A stretch of 38,927 nucleotides of DNA. Source: an uncultured SAR116 cluster alpha proteobacterium. Its GTDB lineage: Bacteria > Pseudomonadota > Alphaproteobacteria > Puniceispirillales > Marisalimonadaceae. Position 1 is the stretch's first letter. Each line of letters starts with the position of its first letter. Made by a program: the position numbers and the translations under genes. Of this stretch, positions 17,040 to 26,578 are shown one piece after another. The DNA lies in the NCBI GenBank assembly GCA_902615325.1, contig CACMOJ010000017.1, positions 1-38,927 of the forward strand, read 5' to 3'. The notes beneath the pieces were generated by a model. The model made no database searches, was not told the origin of the DNA, and saw only the letters and a program-made list of their open reading frames with translations.

Positions 17040-19407
17040 TAACGAATATATCTCTAATTTCACTTTTAAAAGGAAACTATATTCAGCCATATTTGGAACG
17101 GTTTTTTTTGTAATATCATCATTTATATTTTTGTCTTCAATATCATTTAATTTTGATGAAACAGGATGGCTTGTTTTAACTAACACAGAAAATAAAAATA
17201 TATTTGGTATATATGGATCATATGCTTCAGGTTTCCTATTAAAAGAATTTGGAATATTAACGCCCTTTTGTTTAGCCTCAATCTTCTTGATGTATGGCAT
17301 TAAACTCTTCAAATATAAAACCATATCTAAAATATGGCTAAAACTAATTTTAACGATAACTTTGATTTTCCTATTGGGATTATTATCTCAGCCATTTCAC
17401 ATATTTTTAAAATCATATTTCATTGAGGAGAGCAAAATACTTATCTATAAAGGGTTCTCTTATAAAGCTTATGAGTCAATTTTGGCTTATTTAAATACAG
17501 CATCAGATTTATCGAATAATCAGACACTCATTATATTTAATTTAAGCATTGCAATTTTTTCTATTTTAACTCTTGTGTATGTTGCATCAACAAATTTTGA
17601 AGAATTGCTATTTTTAAAAAATATATTTAAACCACTTTATTCTCCCGTAATATGGACTTCACAGTTACTTAATAATTTATTTATAAAAAAAATATATTTT
17701 GAATCGGAGAATGATTTTTACAAGCATATTAAGAAAAATGGATTCAATCGATTTGTGAGTGGATTACTTAATAGGATTAAAAGAAAAAAGGAAAAAATAC
17801 AACTTAAAGAAAATGTAAGTGTAAATAATATAAATTTACAAAAAAATGAAGATAAAAAACTTCTAAAAAGAACAAATAAACAACAAAATTTACCTCTTAG
17901 TTCACAAACTGGATTTATCTTACCTAGTATTGATTTACTAATTCATCAAAAAATTGAAAATTTAAGATTAGATAAGGATGTACTTAATGCTAATGCAAAA
18001 CTGTTAGAGGGTGTTTTAAAAGATTATTCTATTGACGGTTCTATAGAAACTGTTCAACAAGGGCCAGTAGTAACAAGATATGACTTGAAACCTGCTCCAG
18101 GTTTAAGAAGTCAAAGAGTTATTTCTTTATCAGATGATATAGCTAGGTCTATGCTAGCAGAATCAGTCAGGGTGGCAATGGTACCAGGAAAAAATGTTAT
18201 TGGCATTGAACTTCCTAATAAAGTAAGAGAAGTAGTATCTTTGAGGAATATAATTAATGATGATGAATTCAGAAATTCAAATCAAAAATTGCCTCTTTGC
18301 TTAGGCAAAGATATTGCCGGGAACTCCATAATTGCCGACTTGAGTAAGATGCCCCATTTGCTAATTGCAGGTACAACAGGTTCTGGAAAGTCTGTTGGTG
18401 TTAACTCAATGATTATTTCATTACTTTATAAACATACTCCAGAGACTTGTAAATTTATTATGATTGATCCAAAAATGTTAGAGTTATCTGTTTATGATGG
18501 TATTCCTCATTTATTAGCTCCCGTTGTTACAGATCCGAAAAAAGCAATTACGGCTTTAAAATGGGCGGTTAGAGAAATGGAAAAGAGATACTCATTAATG
18601 AGTAAGTTGTCAGTAAGAAATATTGAAAATTATAATGAAAGATTAATCTTGGCAAGAAGGAAAGGTGAAATTTTAACTCAAAATGTTCAAGTTGGTTTTG
18701 ATAATGAAAGTGGACAACCAGTTTTTGAGGAAGAAGAAATAGACTTAACTCCAATACCATTCATTGTAATTTTAATCGATGAAGTTGCTGATCTAATGTT
18801 GGTTGCTGGTAAAGAAATTGAAGCAGCTGTTCAGAGATTAGCTCAAATGGCAAGAGCTGCAGGAATACATGTTGTTATGGCTACGCAAAGACCATCAGTA
18901 GATGTAATCACAGGCACAATTAAAGCAAATTTTCCAACTAGAATTTCGTTTCAGGTTACAAGTAAAATTGACAGCAGAACAATTTTAGGAGAACAGGGTG
19001 CAGAACAACTTCTTGGAAAAGGCGATATGTTGTTTATGGCAGGAGGCGGGAAAATAGTAAGAGTTCATGGCCCTTTTTTAAATGATAATGAGGTTGAAAA
19101 AGTGACATCATTTTTGACTAAACAATCTATACCTGATTATGACGACACCATAACAGAAGAACAAAATAATGATGATATCAGCTCAAACGAAATATTAAGT
19201 AACTCTAATGGAGATGAACTTTATCAGCAAGCAGTTGATTTGGTATTTAGAGAACAGAAAGCAAGTACTTCATTTATTCAAAGACATTTCAGAATTGGGT
19301 ATAATAGAGCAGCAACTATAATTGAAAAAATGGAGGAAAATAATATTATATCAAAACCTGGAAGAGCTGGTAAAAGAGAAATTATATTAGAACAAAATGG
19401 TAATTAA
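17032..19407 (+). CDS. ftsK: DNA translocase FtsK
   Basis: FtsK is a septum-anchored ATPase that pumps chromosome termini during division. The N-terminus has about four membrane helices (roughly residues 15-37, 65-87, 98-118 and 168-185), then a linker of low complexity. The motor follows, with Walker A GTTGSGKS at 447-454 and Walker B ending in the Asp-Glu pair at 583-584 (VILIDEVADLM). The MATQRPSVDVITG block is highly conserved. The C-terminal gamma winged helix, which reads the polar DNA signals, is present (VDLVFREQKASTSFIQR onward). The length of 791 residues is typical of short-linker alphaproteobacterial FtsK. It overlaps dapC by 8 bases and lolA by 11. Confidence 0.96.
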   Translation: MHDNEYISNFTFKRKLYSAIFGTVFFVISSFIFLSSISFNFDETGWLVLTNTENKNIFGIYGSYASGFLLKEFGILTPFCLASIFLMYGIKLFKYKTISKIWLKLILTITLIFLLGLLSQPFHIFLKSYFIEESKILIYKGFSYKAYESILAYLNTASDLSNNQTLIIFNLSIAIFSILTLVYVASTNFEELLFLKNIFKPLYSPVIWTSQLLNNLFIKKIYFESENDFYKHIKKNGFNRFVSGLLNRIKRKKEKIQLKENVSVNNINLQKNEDKKLLKRTNKQQNLPLSSQTGFILPSIDLLIHQKIENLRLDKDVLNANAKLLEGVLKDYSIDGSIETVQQGPVVTRYDLKPAPGLRSQRVISLSDDIARSMLAESVRVAMVPGKNVIGIELPNKVREVVSLRNIINDDEFRNSNQKLPLCLGKDIAGNSIIADLSKMPHLLIAGTTGSGKSVGVNSMIISLLYKHTPETCKFIMIDPKMLELSVYDGIPHLLAPVVTDPKKAITALKWAVREMEKRYSLMSKLSVRNIENYNERLILARRKGEILTQNVQVGFDNESGQPVFEEEEIDLTPIPFIVILIDEVADLMLVAGKEIEAAVQRLAQMARAAGIHVVMATQRPSVDVITGTIKANFPTRISFQVTSKIDSRTILGEQGAEQLLGKGDMLFMAGGGKIVRVHGPFLNDNEVEKVTSFLTKQSIPDYDDTITEEQNNDDISSNEILSNSNGDELYQQAVDLVFREQKASTSFIQRHFRIGYNRAATIIEKMEENNIISKPGRAGKREIILEQNGN

Positions 19408-20023
19408 AAATTTAAAAAAGAGTTTGATTTTTATTTTTATTGTATTTTTTGTAAATTTATTTTTTAAAATATCTACAAGTGAAGCAATAAGTCAAAAGAA
19501 CTATATAGAAATAAAAAATTATTTAAGTGATTTAAAGACACTTAACGCAGACTTTATTCAGGTTTCTAACGATGGGAGCATAAGAAAGGGGAAAATATAC
19601 ATCACTTTACCCGGTAAATTGAGAATTTCTTACGAAAATCCAAATGACTTGTTAATTACCTCAATGGGTTTTTGGTTGGTAGTGCAAAATAGAATACTTA
19701 AGCAGACCAATAACTATCCTCTTAGTAAAACTCCTTTAAATGATTTTTTAAATCAAAAATTAGTTTTAGATAAAAATAATTATAAATTTAAGTTTCATGA
19801 AGAGAATGGAATAGTTACTTTAAGATTTTTAAAGACTGAAAAAATGGTTGGCACTTCTTTTCAATTATTTTTTGAAACTAACCCTATACAATTAAAAAAA
19901 TGGGAAATCATTGATGAATTTGATAATAAAACTTCAGTATTATTTCAGAATTTAATAACTGGAATAGAAAATTCTAATCTTCTGTTTTTTCCTGAAGATT
20001 TTGGAGAAATAAATGATAATTGA
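19397..20023 (+). CDS. lolA: Outer-membrane lipoprotein carrier protein LolA
   Basis: LolA shuttles lipoproteins across the periplasm from LolCDE to the outer membrane. The 208-residue protein starts with a long signal peptide (about residues 1-30, ending near STSEA). It continues with the LolA fold, including LKTLNADFIQVSNDG, KIYITLPGKLRISYE and TSMGFWLVVQN. The ATG at 19397 lies 11 bases before the end of ftsK, and the next gene starts 11 bases before the lolA stop, so coupling is likely on both sides. The ftsK-lolA pair is a usual order in Alphaproteobacteria, where xthA often follows; here xthA is about 13 kb away. Confidence 0.92.
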   Translation: MVIKNLKKSLIFIFIVFFVNLFFKISTSEAISQKNYIEIKNYLSDLKTLNADFIQVSNDGSIRKGKIYITLPGKLRISYENPNDLLITSMGFWLVVQNRILKQTNNYPLSKTPLNDFLNQKLVLDKNNYKFKFHEENGIVTLRFLKTEKMVGTSFQLFFETNPIQLKKWEIIDEFDNKTSVLFQNLITGIENSNLLFFPEDFGEINDN

Positions 20024-21953
20024 CCGTTATTTGTCAAACATAGAAAAAAGTTTTAACCAAAATAATATTCAATTAGCTTTTCAGCAAATTTATGAATTAA
20101 AAAAAAAATATCCACAAAGTAAAAGAGTCGAAAATTTATTTAAAAAAAATAAACTTAAATATATAAAAAAAATGAGAGTTAGTTCAACTGAAATTCAAAA
20201 TTTATATTTTAATACAAATCAACATGATTTTAAAATCAAATTAGATCAATTTTTAACTATTGAACCAAATAATGCATATTTGCATTCTTGCTTAGGGAAT
20301 TTTCATGGAAAAAAAGGTCAATTGAAACTGGCTAAGACATACCATGAAAAATCAATATTACTAAATCCTTATGAAAAAGCTTTCTATATAAATCTTGCTG
20401 AAACATATAAATTTTTAAATGCTTTAGACTTAAGTTCAAAAATATATGAATTTTCTCTACTTCTAGATGAGACTGATGAAATAGCATTGTCATCCCATGC
20501 AGATATTTGTTTTATGAGTAATAAATTTAAAAAGTCTTTTGAATCTTATGAAAAATTAATTTTTTTGGAAAACCAACATAAAGGAACAAAGTATAAAAAG
20601 AGATATTGTTATAAGCTTATAACCTCAAAAAATTTTGAAAAAGCAAAAGAAATACTCAACAAATTAAACGAAGAAAAAGACAAGATTGATGTTTTTTATT
20701 ATAATGCTCTTATAAAAATCGAGGAAAAGCATTTCAAGGAAGCATTGGAATTCATTGATGAATGCTTCAAAATTAATGAAAATTTCATAGGTGGATTTAT
20801 TGCTTTAGCTATTATATTAGAGAGACAAGGAAAGTTTGAAGAAGCTGTTAATAGTTTAAAAAAAGTAATTAATCTAGAAAAAAATAATGTAATCGGTTTA
20901 AGAAATCTTGGTGCAATATATTCACATATTGGTAATTTAGACAAAGCTATAATATATCTTGAAAAGGCTATTAAAATCTCTCCATATGACCATGAGACAA
21001 AATTTATTTTGGGACAAATTCAATTATATCAAAAGAACTTTGTAGATGGATGGAATAATTATGAAAGTAGATGGCTTTGTAAAAATTTTAGTGGTAAAAA
21101 GTTTTTATCTTCAAATAAAATACTCACAAATTTAAAAAATATAAATAGGGTTTTAGTTTGGTCTGAGCAAGGTGTTGGGGATCAAATTATGTATGGGAGT
21201 ATTTTTAATGAATTTGCAAAAATTTGTAATAAATTGATTATAAGAATAGATAAAAGATTAATCAGATTATTTAAAAATAAAAATCCTGATATAGTTTTCA
21301 TTGGTGAAAAAGATATAGTCAATGAAAAAGATTTTGATAATCATTTATCTGCAGTTGATTTAGGCAAATTTTTGAGGACTAATTTAAATCAATTTGAAAA
21401 TACAAAATTTCCATATATTGAAATTGACGAAAAACTCTCAAATAAAGTTAGAGATGATTATCATTATCCTAAGAAAAAAATTGTTGGGATATCATGGACA
21501 AGTCAAAATGAAGATATGGGTAAAGACAAGAGTGTGAGTTTGGAAGAATTAATTCCCATTCTTAAATTAGAAAATTTAACTTTTTTAGATTTGGAATATA
21601 AAAATTCAAAAACTAATAAACTTAAAATTTGTGAAATGCTAAATATTGAAATGCATAAGATAGATAACATTAATTATTTTAATGATATTTTCAGTGTCGC
21701 TTCAATTATTCAAGCATGTGATGTAGTTGTAACTTGTAGCAATTTGAATGCACATATAGCAGGTGCATTAGGCAAAAGAACATTTTTGCTGTCATCATTA
21801 GGAAGAGGAAGATTATTAAATTGGAGTTCAGAAAATAAACATAGTATTTGGTATCCCTCAGTTAAAATATTTCAACAAAAAAATGTTGGAGATTGGAAAT
21901 TTCCTATTAATGAAATAAAAAAGGAACTAAAAAAATTCAATGAAAATGATTAG
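20013..21953 (+). CDS. TPR protein with C-terminal glycosyltransferase-like (GT-B) domain
   Basis: This 646-residue protein has two parts. Residues about 1-340 are TPR repeats (blocks such as SCLGNFHGKKGQLKLAK and LRNLGAIYSHIGNLDKAI). The C-terminal part begins with VWSEQGVGDQIMYGS at about 382 and ends with a DVVVTCSNLNAHIAGALGK block. The latter resembles the nucleotide-sugar pocket of GT9/GT41-type GT-B enzymes. Such TPR-GT fusions are frequent in marine Alphaproteobacteria and are thought to modify proteins or surface glycans; acceptor and donor are unknown. Its ATG overlaps the end of lolA by 11 bases, so the first island gene is coupled to the core operon. No signal peptide; cytoplasmic. 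Confidence 0.85.
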   Translation: MIIDRYLSNIEKSFNQNNIQLAFQQIYELKKKYPQSKRVENLFKKNKLKYIKKMRVSSTEIQNLYFNTNQHDFKIKLDQFLTIEPNNAYLHSCLGNFHGKKGQLKLAKTYHEKSILLNPYEKAFYINLAETYKFLNALDLSSKIYEFSLLLDETDEIALSSHADICFMSNKFKKSFESYEKLIFLENQHKGTKYKKRYCYKLITSKNFEKAKEILNKLNEEKDKIDVFYYNALIKIEEKHFKEALEFIDECFKINENFIGGFIALAIILERQGKFEEAVNSLKKVINLEKNNVIGLRNLGAIYSHIGNLDKAIIYLEKAIKISPYDHETKFILGQIQLYQKNFVDGWNNYESRWLCKNFSGKKFLSSNKILTNLKNINRVLVWSEQGVGDQIMYGSIFNEFAKICNKLIIRIDKRLIRLFKNKNPDIVFIGEKDIVNEKDFDNHLSAVDLGKFLRTNLNQFENTKFPYIEIDEKLSNKVRDDYHYPKKKIVGISWTSQNEDMGKDKSVSLEELIPILKLENLTFLDLEYKNSKTNKLKICEMLNIEMHKIDNINYFNDIFSVASIIQACDVVVTCSNLNAHIAGALGKRTFLLSSLGRGRLLNWSSENKHSIWYPSVKIFQQKNVGDWKFPINEIKKELKKFNEND

Positions 21954-22062
21954 CTCGAAGAGTCATTTTAATTTCACTTTCTTTTAATGTTTAAAAATAA
22001 ATGTTATATGATCGATAGGTGTAATATATTTAAATTATTTCACCAACCTTTGAAAGGAAAAT

Positions 22063-22755
22063 ATGGACGAGAAAATTAATATAATAATTGGGTATGATGA
22101 AAGAGAATCTATTGCTTTTCATACTTGTGTTCAGAGCATAATTTCTAATACAACTTGCCATGTAAACATAATTCCACTCTGTTTAAAAAATTTTGTAAAA
22201 TATAGAGAAAATCACAATGATGGAAGTAATGAATTTATATATTCTAGATTTCTTGCTCCTTATTTGATGAATTTTAAAGGATGGGTATTGTACTTGGATG
22301 GTGATATGGTGTGTCTAGCAGATTTGAAAAAGCTATGGGATTTGCGTAACGAAAAGTACGCTATTCAAGTCGTAAAGCATGAATATAAAACCACAATGAA
22401 AAAAAAATATTTTGGAAATGTTAATGAAAATTACCCAAGAAAGAACTGGTCAAGTGTAATATTATGGAATTGTAATCATTCAAATAATAAATGTCTAATT
22501 CCAGATTTTGTTAACAACAAATCTGGGGCCTATTTACACCGTTTTAAATGGTTGTCAGATGCTGAAATTGGTGAATTAGATAAAGATTGGAATTGGCTTG
22601 CAATAGAGTATGAAGAAAATTTTGATGCTAAAATAGTGCATTACACGCTTGGTACACCTTGTTTTGACGAATTTCACGATACATCTATGGCATCCTATTG
22701 GAAGAAATACTTCAAACAATTACTCCAAGGTATCGGTGAAAAAATCAAACTATGA
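22063..22755 (+). CDS. GT-A type glycosyltransferase (GT8-like)
   Basis: This 230-residue protein opens with NIIIGYDERESIAFHTCVQSI, a start typical of GT8-like and related glycosyltransferases. A DxD metal-binding motif sits at residues 79-81 in YLDGDMVCLADL. Later SSVILWNCNH and the acidic WLSDAEIGELDKDWNW fit the catalytic half of a GT-A fold. It probably transfers a sugar from a nucleotide donor in surface-glycan assembly; the donor is not known. A good ribosome-binding site, AAAGGAAA, precedes the ATG. It is separated from the TPR-GT gene by 109 bases and overlaps the next small gene by ATGA. Confidence 0.83.
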   Translation: MDEKINIIIGYDERESIAFHTCVQSIISNTTCHVNIIPLCLKNFVKYRENHNDGSNEFIYSRFLAPYLMNFKGWVLYLDGDMVCLADLKKLWDLRNEKYAIQVVKHEYKTTMKKKYFGNVNENYPRKNWSSVILWNCNHSNNKCLIPDFVNNKSGAYLHRFKWLSDAEIGELDKDWNWLAIEYEENFDAKIVHYTLGTPCFDEFHDTSMASYWKKYFKQLLQGIGEKIKL

Positions 22756-22967
22756 AGAAAAGTCTTGGAATTGATGCAATATTTCCATGGGAAATTGGTT
22801 TAATGATTATAGTTATAGGCATCGTAATGATTTATATAGGTAATAAACAAAGTAAGAAAACATTTGATATTGATAAATTACCATTAACAAGACCTACAAC
22901 AAAAATTCTAATAGGATCAGTTTTAATTATTTTTGGATCAGTCCAATTAATCCCTTTATTAAGTTGA
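22752..22967 (+). CDS. Small protein with two predicted membrane helices
   Basis: I do not recognise this 71-residue protein. It has two hydrophobic helices, at about residues 13-30 and 51-68. They are separated by a polar loop with several Lys and Thr (SKKTFDIDKLPLTRPTTK), giving a hairpin topology in the inner membrane. The ATG overlaps the stop of the preceding glycosyltransferase (ATGA), so it is almost certainly translated with it. The 3' end overlaps that of the convergent glycosyltransferase by 9 bases. A role as membrane anchor or partner of the glycosyltransferase is only suggested by position. Confidence 0.72.
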   Translation: MKKSLGIDAIFPWEIGLMIIVIGIVMIYIGNKQSKKTFDIDKLPLTRPTTKILIGSVLIIFGSVQLIPLLS

Positions 22968-23771
22968 ATTAAATTGATCTCTTTTAATTCTTTCTATCAA
23001 CTCAGGAGACCATTTAACTTTTTTTCTATTACCTTTTTTATGGTCCATATACTTACCCAATACACTAGTTACGAAGACATGTTCGTCATTTTTTGCTTTT
23101 ATATCTGTTAAACCAAGATTACAAATATTAAAATTACTTACATTAAAATTTTTCTCAAGTTTTTTTCTAACTTGATCAAAAATATAACTATCATGCCATT
23201 CTTTTTCCTTAAATAGTTTACCTCCTGAATACATGTCGATCATATTTTTCCAAAAAATTTTATGAATTGGATGCTGTGTATCAAATATTAAAAACCCACA
23301 TTCTGAGTATGACAAATGCTTAATTGAGATTTTCTCTCTTCCAAGATAAGACATATATGCTTTTTCATTTATAAGGCAATCAAAAAATTCTATTGGAATT
23401 TTTTTGTGTGTTTTTATATCTGAGTCTAGCCATATGAGATATCGAGAATTTATATTCTTTAATGATGTTAAAATAGCATAAATTTTATGAGCAAATCTAA
23501 ATGCATTAAAGCGAAAATCATCTGTATATTTTTTTTTATGACTAAATTTTTCACAAAATTCTAAATATTCTGGTATTTCATCATTAAATTCTTTGACCAT
23601 AATTTTATTTTTAACTTTACTGTCATCAATTGTTAATGAATTCTCAATATATGCGGTTAATTTAATTTCATCTGGCCAATTTAAAAAAAAACTATTAATC
23701 ATTTCTATGCCATAAGGATGCCGTTCAAGATTAAAAGTTGTTACTGCTGAAAATTTATTATATTTGTACAT
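22959..23771 (-). CDS. Putative glycosyltransferase (GT-A, DxD motif)
   Basis: This 270-residue protein has the features of a GT-A glycosyltransferase. It has an N-terminal strand reading FSAVTTFNLERHPYG, and a DxD triplet at residues 116-118 within RYLIWLDSDIKTHKK. A later ECGFLIFDTQHP and KEWHDSYIFDQVRKK follow. The latter resembles the His/Asp acceptor region of proteins that work with FkbM and similar modules. No membrane helix is visible. It is transcribed against the surrounding island genes and is divergent from the capsule-type gene across 114 bases. Donor and acceptor are unknown. Confidence 0.72.
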   Translation of the reverse strand: MYKYNKFSAVTTFNLERHPYGIEMINSFFLNWPDEIKLTAYIENSLTIDDSKVKNKIMVKEFNDEIPEYLEFCEKFSHKKKYTDDFRFNAFRFAHKIYAILTSLKNINSRYLIWLDSDIKTHKKIPIEFFDCLINEKAYMSYLGREKISIKHLSYSECGFLIFDTQHPIHKIFWKNMIDMYSGGKLFKEKEWHDSYIFDQVRKKLEKNFNVSNFNICNLGLTDIKAKNDEHVFVTSVLGKYMDHKKGNRKKVKWSPELIERIKRDQFNST

Positions 23772-23885
23772 TTTTTAATTTATTCTTTGAATTATTTAAC
23801 ATTAAATGATTAGATTATGTGGTTCAAATTAAAAAATATTTAATAATATAAATTAAATTTTTTTGGAGATTAATATAAAGGAAAA

Positions 23886-24806
23886 ATGCCAAAACTAGAA
23901 GTTTACGTAATTGATAAAAGAACTTTAGAAAGAATAATCGCTTTTGCAAAGGGAGTTATCTCATCAGATCCTAATTGGAACACAAAAGTTGTTCCTTTAA
24001 AATATTATTTAAGTGATGGTTTTTCATCAGATTTAAAAAAAGGTGATGCAATTGCAACTTGGGGTGTTTTGAGAGGTGCTGGTATGTTATTACACGAGGC
24101 AAAAAAAAAGGGGATAGATTTTTATTACATGGATCATTCTTATTTTAAAAGTAACAATAAGAATGAAGAATGGTATCGAATAGTAAAAAATGGTCATAGT
24201 TGTACATCTTTGAAATCAACAGGTAAAAATAGATGGCTTAATTATTTTCAGTCAAAAAATAATATTTTGCCCTGGAAAAATCAGGTTGATTGTGGTCCAA
24301 ATATTTTGATTTGTCCTCCAACTCATGCTGTAAGTTGGTTTCAAAATTTAAATTATAATTGGTGTGATCATATAATTTGTAAACTAAAAAATTATTTACC
24401 TATGTCGAAACATAAATTTATAAAAGTTAGACTAAAGCCTAATGAACCAATAGTTGATAAAGTAGGTAACTTAATAAAGTTAGAGCCTAATGAAAATAAT
24501 ATATCTTTGGAAGAAGATTTAAACAATTCTCGTTGTGTAATTGCATATAATAGTAATGTTGCTTTACAAGCGACTTTGTTGGGAATACCTGTCATTGTAA
24601 GTAATATAAGCCCATGTAAACCAATTAGCTATAAATTAGACGATTTCAAAAAAACAGAAAGAAGTTTAACAGAACTTTTTAATAAAGAACCTGAAAATAG
24701 GCTGAATCTGTTATATTGGTTAGCTAATAATCAATGGAATTTATCTGAAATTCAAGATGGCACTGCTTGGAAAATGCTCAAGGAAAATGAAAATTTAATT
24801 TTATAG
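23886..24806 (+). CDS. Capsule-biosynthesis-like protein (possible GT-B transferase)
   Basis: I recognise only the general type. The 306-residue protein has a central and C-terminal region with the pattern NSRCVIAYNSNVALQATLLG followed by IPVIVS. This is like the donor-binding region of KpsS/KpsC-type capsule transferases and other GT-B carbohydrate enzymes. The N-terminal half has GDAIATWGVLRGAGMLLHEA and YYMDHSYF, also seen in that group. The C-terminal WLANNQWNLSEIQDGTAWKML is typical of such proteins in polysaccharide loci. It is followed 7 bases later by asnB, so the two are probably coexpressed. Substrate is unknown; the call rests on pattern similarity, not on a catalytic motif. Confidence 0.6.
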   Translation: MPKLEVYVIDKRTLERIIAFAKGVISSDPNWNTKVVPLKYYLSDGFSSDLKKGDAIATWGVLRGAGMLLHEAKKKGIDFYYMDHSYFKSNNKNEEWYRIVKNGHSCTSLKSTGKNRWLNYFQSKNNILPWKNQVDCGPNILICPPTHAVSWFQNLNYNWCDHIICKLKNYLPMSKHKFIKVRLKPNEPIVDKVGNLIKLEPNENNISLEEDLNNSRCVIAYNSNVALQATLLGIPVIVSNISPCKPISYKLDDFKKTERSLTELFNKEPENRLNLLYWLANNQWNLSEIQDGTAWKMLKENENLIL

Positions 24807-24813
24807 TAAGTTT

Positions 24814-26529
24814 ATGTGTGGAATTTATGGAATAACAGAAAAAAATCCTGAATGGGTAAAGTCCTATATTGATAAGTGTCAATATAGAGGACCAGATATG
24901 AATCAAATGTATATTGATGATAATATAACTTTAGGACATAATCTTCTATCCATTACAGATAGTCCTTCACAAGGAACTCAGCCTTGGAAAACAAATAAAG
25001 GAAATATACTGATATATAATGGGGAAATTTTTAATTATTATGAATTATGCAAAAGATATAAAAATTTTGAACCAAAGACTACCTGTGATACAGAGTTGTT
25101 GGCATGGGGGCTAGATGAGTTTGGCATAAATTTTATTGATCAAATTGATTCACAACATGCTTTTGCATTATGGATTAAAGATAAAAAACAACTTTATTTA
25201 AGTAGAGATCATGTCGGAATAAAACCTTTATTCTATTCTTTAACAAGTAACTTTTTAGTATTTGGCTCTGAAGCTAGAGGTCTTTTAGACATCGTTCCAA
25301 ATGCAAGAAATATGGATTACCTTGCATTATCTTGCTGGAGTCTATCTGGGTTAAATGTTACTAACAATAGTTTTTTTAAAGGTATAAAAAAATTAATGCC
25401 TGGTGAAACATTAAAATTTGATCTTGAAACAAAAAAAATTATTACTGTAAAAAGAGACATTGTTCTTGGTGGAAATGGATCTTCTTATAATGAAGAAGAA
25501 TTTAGAACTATTTTTGGTAATACTGTTCAAGAAAGTCTTATTGGAACACGACCAATAGGAATTTTTTTGAGCGGCGGTTTAGATTCAGCTATGATCGCAT
25601 TTCATGCAAACAAATTTTTTAAACAAAACACATTTACAAATCATATTTTGCCATGTCCACATGATCCAGATGAAGATTATAATTCTGATAGTGATGAAGC
25701 AAAAAAATTTGCAAAACTTTTAAGTTTTAATCATAAAATGGTGGTTCATACTCCAAAACTATATGCAAAGTTTTGGAAAAAAACTGTAGAGGCTCTTGAA
25801 GAACCAATGTATAATCCAAGTTTGCCGATGTATGCTCATATGAATGAGGTCATGAGTAAAAGTGGAATTGTTGTTACTTTGGCAGGAGACATGGGAGATG
25901 AAATTTTGGGAGGTTATCCATCATACATAATAGCAAAAAGACAGAATTTTAAAACATATAGAGATTGTGTATTATTTTGGCTCACTAAAAGATTAGCCCG
26001 ACCTCCTTCTTTTAAAATTAAAATTAACATTAATGATATTGTAGATATATTGATTGAGACAGTTTTTCCTGATAAATTATGGGACAAAGATGATCCAGTA
26101 TCCAGTTATATGAGACTAGATCAGCAAGGAATATGTTCCGAAGATTATTTTAGAAGAAATGATAGACTTGGCATGCTATATTCAATGGAAGGTCGGTTCC
26201 CTTTCGCATGTAAAAAAATAATGAATTATTGTATGAATATTCATTCTTCTCATAAATTTGGAGACACAATGGAAAGTTTAAAAAAAATGAGTAGAAAATC
26301 ATATAAGGAACTTTTACCAGCTAGCATTATTAATAAACCTAAAACAGGATGGACTGCTCCAATAAATTTATGGAGGGCACAATTTAATAAAGATTGTAAA
26401 GAAATTAATCATATAGCAAGTCAAATAACTAATGTTAATTTACCTGATGATAAAAGATGGGCACCAATTTTACATTTTTTTACTTGGAAAAATATTTTTA
26501 ATATGAATTATAATTTTAACAAAATTTAA
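24814..26529 (+). CDS. asnB: Asparagine synthetase (glutamine-hydrolysing), AsnB family
   Basis: The protein starts MCGIYG, placing the nucleophilic Cys2 of the glutaminase domain after Met removal. The synthetase domain has the ATP-pyrophosphate loop SGGLDS at residues 253-258 and later LAGDMGDEILGGY. The length of 571 residues is normal. AsnB transfers ammonia from glutamine to an acyl-adenylate, classically aspartate. In polysaccharide loci such enzymes also amidate uronic acids. Its place between capsule-type and FkbM genes, with ugd and a WbpB/WbpE pair in the same window, makes a glycan role plausible. Plain asparagine supply cannot be excluded. Confidence 0.88.
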   Translation: MCGIYGITEKNPEWVKSYIDKCQYRGPDMNQMYIDDNITLGHNLLSITDSPSQGTQPWKTNKGNILIYNGEIFNYYELCKRYKNFEPKTTCDTELLAWGLDEFGINFIDQIDSQHAFALWIKDKKQLYLSRDHVGIKPLFYSLTSNFLVFGSEARGLLDIVPNARNMDYLALSCWSLSGLNVTNNSFFKGIKKLMPGETLKFDLETKKIITVKRDIVLGGNGSSYNEEEFRTIFGNTVQESLIGTRPIGIFLSGGLDSAMIAFHANKFFKQNTFTNHILPCPHDPDEDYNSDSDEAKKFAKLLSFNHKMVVHTPKLYAKFWKKTVEALEEPMYNPSLPMYAHMNEVMSKSGIVVTLAGDMGDEILGGYPSYIIAKRQNFKTYRDCVLFWLTKRLARPPSFKIKININDIVDILIETVFPDKLWDKDDPVSSYMRLDQQGICSEDYFRRNDRLGMLYSMEGRFPFACKKIMNYCMNIHSSHKFGDTMESLKKMSRKSYKELLPASIINKPKTGWTAPINLWRAQFNKDCKEINHIASQITNVNLPDDKRWAPILHFFTWKNIFNMNYNFNKI

Positions 26530-26578
26530 TTTGTGAAATTTACTATTATTTCATTTAATTTTGTAAATTAATCTTATT

